DNA of 54,077 nucleotides from CAG-791 sp963658405 (GTDB taxonomy: Bacteria; Bacillota; Clostridia; Lachnospirales; Lachnospiraceae), in assembly GCA_963658405.1 (NCBI GenBank), contig CAVKQI010000004.1:1-54077 (forward strand), in the 5' to 3' direction. The position numbers and the translations under genes were made by a program. The notes beneath the pieces are model-generated. The model ran no database searches, was not told the origin of the DNA, and saw nothing but the letters and a program-made list of their open reading frames with translations. This document shows, piece after piece, positions 33,359-41,248 of the stretch; position 1 is the first letter of the stretch, and every line of letters starts with the position of its first letter.

Positions 33359-33544
33359 ATGGCGAAGTGTGATATTTGTGGAAAAGGCGCTCATTTCGGT
33401 AACAACGTCAGCCATTCACATAGAAGATCCAACAGAATCTGGAATTCTAATGTTCAGAACGTTAGCTGCAAAGTCAACGGCGGAACAAAGAAGATGCATG
33501 TCTGCACAAGCTGCTTAAGATCCGGCAAAGTAGAGCGCGCTTAA
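33359..33544 (+). CDS. rpmB: 50S ribosomal protein L28, zinc-type
   Basis: A 61-residue ribosomal protein of the large subunit. It carries two Cys pairs (CDIC near the N terminus, CTSC near residue 49), marking the zinc-binding C+ form. SHSHRRSNRIWNSNVQNV is the family core. A strong Shine-Dalgarno GGGAGGTG precedes the start. Single-gene transcript, with its own promoter and terminator. Confidence 0.97.
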   Translation: MAKCDICGKGAHFGNNVSHSHRRSNRIWNSNVQNVSCKVNGGTKKMHVCTSCLRSGKVERA

Positions 33545-33920
33545 TCGCAAGCTCCATCGAATGCCCGGGACAGTGCATTGTCCGTGGTCTGCATCACTGT
33601 CCGTGGTCTGCATCACAATGTGAAATGAAAAGTCCGGCTTGCCGGGCTTTTTTCTTTTGCCGTTTGGACTGCGCCGTTGAAATACTGACAGCGCAGTGAC
33701 GGACATTTGCTTCACAGAATCGGTTTGATCAGGCCGCCCCGACGCTGTACCCCGACGCTTTCGGCTGTTTGGGTATTTCATTTTTGCCGCAAAAAAGGTA
33801 TAATTGGTCCGTATGAGTTCCGGCATGTCAAAAGCAGGCTGCGGAAGCGGCGTATTTTGTGCATGGTGCAGACAGCACGGCGCAGAGCATCCGGACAAAA
33901 GCTGGAAAGGAGCCTAGTAT
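33545..33920 (+). other. rpmB-to-Asp23 intergenic region
   Basis: The 376 bases hold a perfect tandem 19-base duplication (33579-33597 and 33598-33616) and the rpmB terminator. They also hold a 7-bp hairpin (ACTGCGC 33668-33674 with GCGCAGT 33691-33697) and a 13-base tandem repeat starting CCCCGACGCT near 33737. A perfect -10 box TATAAT (33799-33804) may drive the downstream genes, but no clear -35 box accompanies it. I see no gene. Confidence 0.55.
33630..33654 (+). terminator. rpmB terminator
   Basis: An 8-bp stem (AAGTCCGG 33630-33637 with CCGGGCTT 33642-33649, one G-T pair), loop CTTG, then TTTTTC. Confidence 0.8.
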
Positions 33921-34283
33921 ATGAAGTCATCTTCCATGAATACCCATATGGGAAATATCTCCATAGATAATGAAGTGATCGCGCAGTATGCAGGTACCGT
34001 AGCCACAGAGTGCTTCGGCATCGTGGGTATGGCGGGTATCAATATGAAAAACGGTTTTGTGAATCTGCTCAAGAAGGATTCCATGACCAAGGGAATCAAT
34101 GTATCCCTGAACGCCAGAGGCAAGCTGGTCATCGATTTCCACGTGATCGTGTCCTATGGCGTGAATATTTCAACGGTAGCTGATAATCTGATCAACAATG
34201 TCCGCTATAAGGTAGAAGAGTTTACCGGTCTGGAAATTGAGAAGATCAATATCATCGTCGAGGGCGTCAAGGTCATCGACTAG
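33921..34283 (+). CDS. Asp23/Gls24 family envelope stress response protein
   Basis: A 120-residue Asp23 domain protein (YloU type). Family features: NISIDNEVIAQYAGTVATEC near the start, and IDFHVIVSYGVNISTVADNL in the middle. In Firmicutes it commonly precedes the fatty-acid kinase gene, as here (37-base gap). Asp23 proteins lie under the membrane and are tied to alkaline or cell-wall stress; a link to fatty-acid use is suggested only by gene order. AAAGGAG precedes the ATG. Confidence 0.92.
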   Translation: MKSSSMNTHMGNISIDNEVIAQYAGTVATECFGIVGMAGINMKNGFVNLLKKDSMTKGINVSLNARGKLVIDFHVIVSYGVNISTVADNLINNVRYKVEEFTGLEIEKINIIVEGVKVID

Positions 34284-34320
34284 TCGGTCGGCGGAATTTT
34301 AATCAGGAGGAAGCTTTAAC

Positions 34321-36018
34321 GTGAGTACGAATGCAATCAATGCAGGAACATTATCCAAGATGTTTCTGTCCGGTGCCAAGAATCTGGAAGCAAACAAAGA
34401 GTGGATCAATGAGCTGAATGTCTTCCCTGTCCCGGATGGCGATACCGGCACCAATATGACCATGACCATCATGTCTGCCGTCAAGGAGGTAGTCTCCTTA
34501 GGCGAGTCCGAGGATATGATGGCTATCTGCAAGGCGATCTCTTCCGGATCTCTGCGCGGTGCGAGAGGAAACTCCGGTGTTATCCTTTCCCAGCTTTTAA
34601 GAGGATTCTGCAAGGGTGTGCGTGAGCACGCTGATATCGATGTGCCTGTTTTCGCAGACGCCTTCGACCGTGCAGTAGAGACCGCCTACAAGGCAGTCAT
34701 GAAGCCCAAGGAAGGCACCATCCTTACCGTTGCCAAGGGCGCTGCCACCAAATCCAGAGAGCTGGCAGACCAGGGTGAGACAGATCTGGACGTCTATTTT
34801 AAGACTGTCATCGAGTATGCCGATTCCGTTCTGGCCAGCACACCGGACATGCTCCCTGTATTAAAGCAGGCAGGCGTAGTGGACTCCGGCGGACAGGGCC
34901 TGATGCAGGTCTTAAAGGGCGCTTATGATGCTTACCTTGGCAAGGAGATCGACTACGAAGCCCTTGCCAAAGAGGTTTCCGCCCCGAAGGAAGGCGAGCG
35001 CAGAGAGCAGGTAAATCCGGAGGCCAGAGCCAATGCGGAGATCAAATTCGGCTATTGCACCGAGTTTATCATTCTCCTGAACAAGCATTTCGGTTCCAAG
35101 ACAGAGAAGGATTTCAAGGCCTATTTGGAGTCCATCGGTGATTCCATCGTATGCGTACCGGACGAAGAGGTAGTAAAGGTACATGTACATACCAATGATC
35201 CCGGTCTGGCTATTCAGAGAGGACTGCTCTACGGTCAGCTCTCCAAGATCAAGATCGACAATATGCGTCTGGAGCACCAGGAGACACTGGAGAAGCAGGA
35301 GAACAGCCAGGAAAGCGCAAAGCAGGAGACTGCTCCTGTGCAGGATCCGGGTCCGAAGAAGGAAGTAGGCTTCATTGCGGTTTCCGTGGGCGACGGTATT
35401 GAAGAGATCTTTAAGAGCCTGGGCGCCGACTACGTGATCTCCGGCGGTCAGACCATGAACCCCAGCACCGATGATGTGCTGCAGGCGATCTCTCAGGTCA
35501 ATGCCGATACGATCTACATTTTCCCGAACAATAAGAACATCATCCTGGCAGCCAATCAGGCCGCCGGCATGACCAAGGATAAAAATATCATCGTGATCCC
35601 TACCAAGACCATTCCCCAGGGTATCACCGCTATCATCAATTATATGCCGGATCTTGATGCAGAGGCCAATAAGGCCAACATGACCGAGGAGATCTCCCAT
35701 GTAAAGAGCGCGGAGGTCACCTACGCTGTACGGGATACCATGATCGACGGCATGGAGATCCATGAGAGCGATATGATGGGCATCGGCGATGCCGGCATCG
35801 TGGCCGTAGGACCGGACAGAGATGAGACAGCTTTAAAGACCCTGCAGAAGATTGCAGAGAGCGATACCGAGATGATCAGCGTATATTACGGCGCAGATAT
35901 CACGGAAGAGGAAGCGCAGACTTTCCAGGAGAAGGTACAGGCTGCTTTCCCCGGCTGCGACGTGGAGCTGCAGAGCGGCGGACAGCCCATTTACTACTAC
36001 ATTCTCAGCGCAGAATAA
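34321..36018 (+). CDS. fakA: Fatty acid kinase catalytic subunit FakA (DAK2/YloV)
   Basis: Phosphorylates fatty acids held by a DegV-type FakB protein; the acyl-phosphate goes to PlsX/PlsY. The N-terminal DhaL-type kinase domain has PVPDGDTGTNMTMT (about 36-49) and SLRGARGNSGVILSQLLRGF. A middle domain follows, then a C-terminal DegV-like domain (GDGIEEIFKSLGADYVISGG). Length is 565 residues. GTG start with AGGAGGAAG upstream. A DegV/FakB candidate is encoded nearby at 38392 and the acceptor enzyme PlsY at 3881. Confidence 0.93.
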   Translation: MSTNAINAGTLSKMFLSGAKNLEANKEWINELNVFPVPDGDTGTNMTMTIMSAVKEVVSLGESEDMMAICKAISSGSLRGARGNSGVILSQLLRGFCKGVREHADIDVPVFADAFDRAVETAYKAVMKPKEGTILTVAKGAATKSRELADQGETDLDVYFKTVIEYADSVLASTPDMLPVLKQAGVVDSGGQGLMQVLKGAYDAYLGKEIDYEALAKEVSAPKEGERREQVNPEARANAEIKFGYCTEFIILLNKHFGSKTEKDFKAYLESIGDSIVCVPDEEVVKVHVHTNDPGLAIQRGLLYGQLSKIKIDNMRLEHQETLEKQENSQESAKQETAPVQDPGPKKEVGFIAVSVGDGIEEIFKSLGADYVISGGQTMNPSTDDVLQAISQVNADTIYIFPNNKNIILAANQAAGMTKDKNIIVIPTKTIPQGITAIINYMPDLDAEANKANMTEEISHVKSAEVTYAVRDTMIDGMEIHESDMMGIGDAGIVAVGPDRDETALKTLQKIAESDTEMISVYYGADITEEEAQTFQEKVQAAFPGCDVELQSGGQPIYYYILSAE

Positions 36019-36123
36019 ACATGATGCGTATCTGTCCGGCTCTTGCTGCACTTTGGTGATAGATGACTGCATGCAGGAAAATTTGAGGCAGCGCCAGGCA
36101 GATGACATTCTACGAAAGACACA

Positions 36124-36154
36124 GAAAGGACGGCAGCAAGCCGTCCTTTCTTTT
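36124..36154 (+). terminator. Hairpin with short T run between fakA and recG
   Basis: A perfect 11-bp stem (36124-36134 with 36140-36150), loop AGCAA, then TTTT. It ends 16 bases before the recG TTG start, so it either terminates the fakA message in part or modulates recG. Confidence 0.6.
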
Positions 36155-36166
36155 ACGGAGGTTTTC

Positions 36167-38326
36167 TTGGATCCGCATACTCCACTCAGAGAATTAAAGG
36201 GCGTAGGGGAAAAAACCGCTGCGCTGCTTAAAAAAAGAGATCTGTACGAGGTGGGCGATCTGCTCACCTATTATCCCGGGACCTATGAGCATTTTAGGCA
36301 GCCTAAGAACCTGGCGGACTGCATTCCGGGAGAGACAGTGACCCTGCAATTGCGGCTTTTATCTGGGGGACGGCCGGTGCGGGCAGGGCGCAGAACGATC
36401 GTGCATATGCAGGGAGCAGATGCCACGGGACAGATCCGGCTGACCTGGTTTAACCAGCCCTATATCGCCAGAAATCTGCCGCCTGGCAGCATGCGCTTTT
36501 TCCACGGCAGACTGCAGCAGCTGAAGAATAAGACCTGGGTCATGGAACAGCCAAAGAGCTTTACTAAGGAAGAATACGACTTGCTGGCGGATTCCCTCCA
36601 GCCGGTCTATTCCCTGCCCCTTCATTTTAAGAAAAAGCTTTTCCTTCGTATGATGACGCAGACGCTGGAGGGCTGTCCGCTGCCCCCGGAATACCTGACA
36701 GACAGGGAGAAAAATGCGCTGCAGAGCCGGTTTGGACTTTCCCTGATGGAAGAGGAGGAGGCCGTCCGGCAGATCCATTTCCCTTCGGATACAGAGAAAG
36801 TACGGGCGGCCAGAGAGAGACTGGTCTTTGATGAATTTTATCTTTTCCTTGCAGCGGTACATCTGCAGAAGGGGGAGAATGAGAGACGCACTAATCCCTG
36901 TCCTATGAAAAAGAGTGAGGAAACAGACCGCTTCATAGCGGCTCTTCCCTATACGCTGACCGAGGGACAAAAGGCTGCCTGGAAGGAGATAGAAGAAGAC
37001 CTCACAGGCCCCTGTGTGATGAACCGGCTTCTGGAGGGCGATGTGGGCTCCGGCAAGACGATCCTGGCTTTTCTGGCCCTTTTGCTCTGCGCCGTCAACG
37101 GCAGACAGGGCGCCCTGATGGCCCCCACGGAGGTACTGGCCGCCCAGCACATGGAGACGATGCTGTCCATGAAGAAAGCCTATGATCTGCCGGTTCATCC
37201 GGTGCTCCTTACCGGTTCCGTAAAGGGCAAGGCCAGAAGAGAGGCTCTGGAAGCTATCAGTTCCGGGGAAGCTGATGTGATCATCGGCACCCATGCCCTG
37301 ATCCAGGAGAAGGTGACCTACCATAACCTGGGACTGGCCATCACCGACGAGCAGCATCGTTTCGGCGTCAGACAGCGGGAGAGCCTGGCGGGAAAGGGAG
37401 AGGAGCTGCCGGTGCTTGTCATGAGTGCCACGCCTATTCCCAGGACGCTGGCCATTATTTTATACGGCGACCTGCAGGTCTCTCTTTTAAAGGAAAGACC
37501 AAAGGATCGCCTGCCCATCAAAAACTGCGCCCTGCCTGCCCGGGAAAGAGAAAGGGCCTGGCGGTTCATTGCCGGAGAGGTAAAGAAGGGCAGACAGGCC
37601 TATGTGATCTGTCCCGCCATCGAGGAAAGCGAAGAGGGAGAGAAGGGAGCGCAGGAAGAGGAACTGGCCGGCCAACCCAGAGCGATCCTGGAGGAATCCT
37701 ATCCGTTGGAAGCGGAAAAAGCCCCCATGGCCAATGTCAAGGAGACCACAGAGAAGATCCGCCGGTATCTGGGGAATACCCTGCGCGTGGAAGCCCTGCA
37801 CGGCCGCATGAAGCCGGCACAGAAAGAAGAGATCATGCAGCGTTTCGGGACAGGAGAGATCGATGTCCTGGTTTCCACCACCGTGGTGGAGGTGGGCATC
37901 AATGTGCCCAATGCCACGGTGATGGTGATCGAAAATGCCGAGCGATTCGGCCTTGCCCAGCTCCATCAGCTCCGGGGCAGGATCGGCCGGGGAAAAGAGC
38001 AGTCCTACTGCATTTTCCTTTATGAGAGCAGCTCTCCCGAAAAGCCAAAGCGCCTGGAGATTCTGGAAAAGAACAACGACGGCTTTTCCATTGCCCAGCA
38101 GGATCTGGCACTGCGGGGCCCGGGAGATCTCTTCGGGGTGCGACAGAGCGGCGCGCTGGGCTTTGTCCTCGGAGATATTTACCAGGATGCCGGTCTTTTA
38201 CAGACCGCCTCGGCTCTGCTTGCCGATGCGGTAAAAAGTGACCGGCAGCTCTCCCTGCCGGAGCATGAGACCCTTCGCCGGCGGGTGACCGAAGAGGCAA
38301 AATCTGTTGACTTTAGGTCTATCTGA
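36167..38326 (+). CDS. recG: ATP-dependent DNA helicase RecG
   Basis: Branch-migrating helicase that remodels stalled forks and recombination intermediates. An N-terminal wedge/OB region (ELKGVGEKTAALLKKRDLYE) is followed by helicase domains: P-loop LEGDVGSGKTI (about 289-299), DEQH box in DEQHRFGVRQR (about 394), motif III SATPIPRTLAI and motif VI QLRGRIGRG. Length is 719 residues, somewhat above the usual 680, with an extra Glu-rich insert around ESEEGEKGAQEEELAG. TTG 36167 is chosen because GGAGG lies 6-8 bases upstream; the longer frame would encode the terminator-like hairpin. Confidence 0.93.
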   Translation: MDPHTPLRELKGVGEKTAALLKKRDLYEVGDLLTYYPGTYEHFRQPKNLADCIPGETVTLQLRLLSGGRPVRAGRRTIVHMQGADATGQIRLTWFNQPYIARNLPPGSMRFFHGRLQQLKNKTWVMEQPKSFTKEEYDLLADSLQPVYSLPLHFKKKLFLRMMTQTLEGCPLPPEYLTDREKNALQSRFGLSLMEEEEAVRQIHFPSDTEKVRAARERLVFDEFYLFLAAVHLQKGENERRTNPCPMKKSEETDRFIAALPYTLTEGQKAAWKEIEEDLTGPCVMNRLLEGDVGSGKTILAFLALLLCAVNGRQGALMAPTEVLAAQHMETMLSMKKAYDLPVHPVLLTGSVKGKARREALEAISSGEADVIIGTHALIQEKVTYHNLGLAITDEQHRFGVRQRESLAGKGEELPVLVMSATPIPRTLAIILYGDLQVSLLKERPKDRLPIKNCALPARERERAWRFIAGEVKKGRQAYVICPAIEESEEGEKGAQEEELAGQPRAILEESYPLEAEKAPMANVKETTEKIRRYLGNTLRVEALHGRMKPAQKEEIMQRFGTGEIDVLVSTTVVEVGINVPNATVMVIENAERFGLAQLHQLRGRIGRGKEQSYCIFLYESSSPEKPKRLEILEKNNDGFSIAQQDLALRGPGDLFGVRQSGALGFVLGDIYQDAGLLQTASALLADAVKSDRQLSLPEHETLRRRVTEEAKSVDFRSI

Positions 38327-38391
38327 CCGTATTATGGACATATGTGTCCGTACATGTGTACGGGGATTTCGCTATACAGCAGGAGGAGATT

Positions 38392-39270
38392 ATGGCAAAA
38401 GTAGCAGTGGTGACCGACAGCAACAGCGGCATTTCCCAGGCGCAGGCTAAGGAGATGGGAATCCGCGTGGTGCCCATGCCCTTTACGATTGACGGTGTTG
38501 ATTACCTGGAGGATATAGATCTGACAAGAGAGCAGTTTTATGAGAAGCTTTCTCTCGAGGGAACGGTGGTGACGAGCCAGCCTTCCCCGGCAGATGTGAC
38601 GGATTTATGGGACAGCCTTTTAAAGGATTATGAGGAGATCGTCTACATTCCCATGAGCAGCGGGCTCTCCGGCTCCTGCCAGACGGCCAGAATGCTGGCA
38701 GAGGACTATGACGGGAAGGTAGAGGTCGTCAATAACCAGCGTATTTCCGTGACCCAGAAGCGTTCCGTGGAGGATGCCATTGCCCTTGCAAAGGCCGGCA
38801 AAAGCGCCGCGCAGATTCGGCAGATCCTGGAGGATGTGAAATTTGAGTCCAGCATCTACATCATGCTGGATACCCTGCATTATCTAAAGAAGGGCGGCCG
38901 CATCACGCCGGCAGCTGCTGCCATCGGCAGTCTTTTGAAGCTTAAGCCCGTGCTGCAGATCAAGGGCGAGCGCCTGGATGCTTTTTCCAAGGCGCGCAGC
39001 ACTTCGCAGGGCAAGTCTACCATGATCAATGCCATGCGCGCGGATATCGAGAATAAATACGGCGGCACAGCCAGCGAGACCGTTTATCTTTATGCGGTCC
39101 ATGCCAATGTGCCGGAGCAGGAGGAGATCTGGTATCAGGAGATCCAGCAGGCTTTCCCCAATTTTGAGGTGAGAAAGGATGCCCTTTCCTTAAGCGTGTC
39201 CTGCCATATCGGCCCCGGGGCCCTGGCCATCGCCTGCTCTAGGAAGCTTGATCCGTCGCTCTTTCAATAG
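38392..39270 (+). CDS. DegV family fatty-acid-binding protein (FakB-like)
   Basis: A 292-residue EDD-fold protein that carries a fatty acid for phosphorylation by FakA. TDSNSGISQAQAKEMGIRVV is the DegV N terminus, the carboxylate-binding SS-G pattern appears in YIPMSSGLSGSCQTA, and GRITPAAAAIGSLLKLKPVL is the C-domain core. AGGAGGAG precedes ATG 38392. Close linkage to fakA, with recG between, supports the partnership; acyl specificity cannot be read. Confidence 0.92.
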   Translation: MAKVAVVTDSNSGISQAQAKEMGIRVVPMPFTIDGVDYLEDIDLTREQFYEKLSLEGTVVTSQPSPADVTDLWDSLLKDYEEIVYIPMSSGLSGSCQTARMLAEDYDGKVEVVNNQRISVTQKRSVEDAIALAKAGKSAAQIRQILEDVKFESSIYIMLDTLHYLKKGGRITPAAAAIGSLLKLKPVLQIKGERLDAFSKARSTSQGKSTMINAMRADIENKYGGTASETVYLYAVHANVPEQEEIWYQEIQQAFPNFEVRKDALSLSVSCHIGPGALAIACSRKLDPSLFQ

Positions 39271-39303
39271 TTACAATGTTTTTACGGGTGGTTGCATAGA
39301 TTT

Positions 39304-41229
39304 ATGACGAATCAGAATAATCATTACGATGCGGGAAGCATCAAAGTCCTGGAAGGCCTGGAGGCAGTACGCACCAGGCCTGGTATGTATATCGGCAGTG
39401 TCTCCACCAGAGGCCTGAATCATCTGATCTACGAGATCGTGGACAATTCCGTGGATGAACATCTGGCGGGATACTGCGACAAGATCCAGGTGACCCTGGA
39501 GGCCGATGGCTCCTGCACGGTGGAGGATAACGGGCGCGGCATACCGGTGGGCATGCATGAAAAAGGAGTCAGCGCAGAGCGAATCGTCCTGACCACTCTC
39601 CATGCCGGCGGCAAGTTTGACAATGAAGCCTATAAGACCAGCGGCGGCCTCCACGGCGTGGGCTCCTCCGTGGTCAATGCCCTCTCTGCCCATATGACGG
39701 TGCGTATCAAAAACGGCGGCTTTATCTACGAGGATGAATATCAGCGCGGAAAGCCGGTGACTGAGCTCCAGAAGGGGCTTTTGCCGGTGGTGGGCAAGAC
39801 CAGGGAGACCGGCACCCGCATCAATTTCCTTCCGGATGACGAGATCTTTGAAAAGACCCGGTTCCGGGAGGAAGAGATCAAGAGCCGCATGCATGAGACG
39901 GCTTATCTGAATCCGAATCTCACCATCGTCTATACCGACAAAAGACCGGGGAACCAGGAGAGCTGCACCTATCATGAGCCGGACGGCATCGTGGGATTTA
40001 TCCGGGATCTGAATAAGAGCAAGGAACCGGTATGCGATGTGATCTACTTTACCGGCGAGGCAGAGGGCATCTCGGTGGAGGTGGCCCTGCAGTATGTCAA
40101 TGAGTTCCATGAAAATGTCATGGGCTTCTGCAACAATATCTACAATGCAGAAGGCGGCACCCATCTCACCGGCTTTAAGACCATGTTCACCAACGTCATC
40201 AACAATTACGCCAGAGAGCTGAACATCCTGAAGGAAAAGGATGCGAACTTCACCGGCGCCGATGTGCGAAACGGCATGACAGCGGTGGTCTCCATCAAGC
40301 ACCCGGATCCCCGCTTTGAGGGACAGACCAAGACCAAGCTGGATAACCAGGACGCCGCCAAGGTGGTGAGCAAGGTGACCGGAGACGAGATCGTCCGGTT
40401 CTTTGACAGAAATTTAGAGACTTTAAAGCAGATCATAGGCTGCGCGGAGAAGGCTGCCAAGATCCGAAAGACAGAGGAGAAGGCCAAGACCAACATGCTG
40501 ACAAAGCAGAAGTACTCCTTTGACTCCAACGGCAAGCTGGCTAACTGCGAGAGCAGAGATGCCTCCAAGTGCGAGATCTTTATTGTAGAGGGTGATTCCG
40601 CAGGCGGCAGCGCCAAGACCGCCAGAAACCGCATGTACCAGGCTATCCTTCCCATCCGCGGCAAGATCCTCAATGTAGAGAAGGCCAGCATCGACAAGAT
40701 CCTGGCCAATGCGGAGATCAAGACCATGATCAATGCCTTCGGCTGCGGCTTTTCCGAGGGATACGGCAATGACTTTGACATCACAAAGCTTCGCTATGAC
40801 AAGATCATCATCATGGCGGATGCGGACGTGGACGGCGCCCATATTTCCACTTTGCTTCTGACTCTGTTTTACCGGTTTATGCCGGATCTGATCTTTGAGG
40901 GACATGTCTATGTGGCCATGCCGCCTCTTTACAAGGTCATGCCCGCCAGAGGCAAGGAAGAGTATCTCTACGACGATTATGCCCTGGAAAAATACAGAAA
41001 GAAGCACAAGGGACCTTTTACCCTGCAGCGCTACAAGGGTCTTGGTGAGATGGATCCGGAGCAGCTCTGGGAGACGACCTTAAATCCGGAGACCCGGATG
41101 ATGAAGCTGGTGCAGATCGAAGATGCCCGGATGGCAAATGAAATGACAGAGCTTTTGATGGGAGCGGAGGTCCCTCCCAGAAAGAAATTCATCTATTCCC
41201 ATGCAAAGGATGCGGAACTGGATGTCTAG
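39304..41229 (+). CDS. Type IIA topoisomerase subunit B (ParE/GyrB)
   Basis: ATPase subunit of gyrase or topoisomerase IV. The GHKL ATP site shows EIVDNSVDEHLAGY, VEDNGRGIPVGMHEK and TSGGLHGVGSSVVNALS. The TOPRIM domain has IVEGDSAGGSAKTARNR and MADADVDGAHI. Length is 641 residues from ATG 39304; ATG 39292 is an alternative. Paired with a subunit A gene 19 bases downstream. Location away from a dnaA-like region and the partner's lack of a GyrA box favour topoisomerase IV (parE), but gyrB is not excluded. Confidence 0.93.
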   Translation: MTNQNNHYDAGSIKVLEGLEAVRTRPGMYIGSVSTRGLNHLIYEIVDNSVDEHLAGYCDKIQVTLEADGSCTVEDNGRGIPVGMHEKGVSAERIVLTTLHAGGKFDNEAYKTSGGLHGVGSSVVNALSAHMTVRIKNGGFIYEDEYQRGKPVTELQKGLLPVVGKTRETGTRINFLPDDEIFEKTRFREEEIKSRMHETAYLNPNLTIVYTDKRPGNQESCTYHEPDGIVGFIRDLNKSKEPVCDVIYFTGEAEGISVEVALQYVNEFHENVMGFCNNIYNAEGGTHLTGFKTMFTNVINNYARELNILKEKDANFTGADVRNGMTAVVSIKHPDPRFEGQTKTKLDNQDAAKVVSKVTGDEIVRFFDRNLETLKQIIGCAEKAAKIRKTEEKAKTNMLTKQKYSFDSNGKLANCESRDASKCEIFIVEGDSAGGSAKTARNRMYQAILPIRGKILNVEKASIDKILANAEIKTMINAFGCGFSEGYGNDFDITKLRYDKIIIMADADVDGAHISTLLLTLFYRFMPDLIFEGHVYVAMPPLYKVMPARGKEEYLYDDYALEKYRKKHKGPFTLQRYKGLGEMDPEQLWETTLNPETRMMKLVQIEDARMANEMTELLMGAEVPPRKKFIYSHAKDAELDV

Positions 41230-41248
41230 ATAAAAGAGAGGTTAAGCA

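Noticed and set aside
33579..33616. Attachment-site duplication from an integrated element
   Set aside because: The two 19-base copies are directly adjacent with nothing between them, so this is a simple tandem duplication.
39271..40302. Open frame of 343 codons opposite the topoisomerase B gene
   Set aside because: Shadow caused by codon bias; the sense strand encodes intact GHKL motifs.
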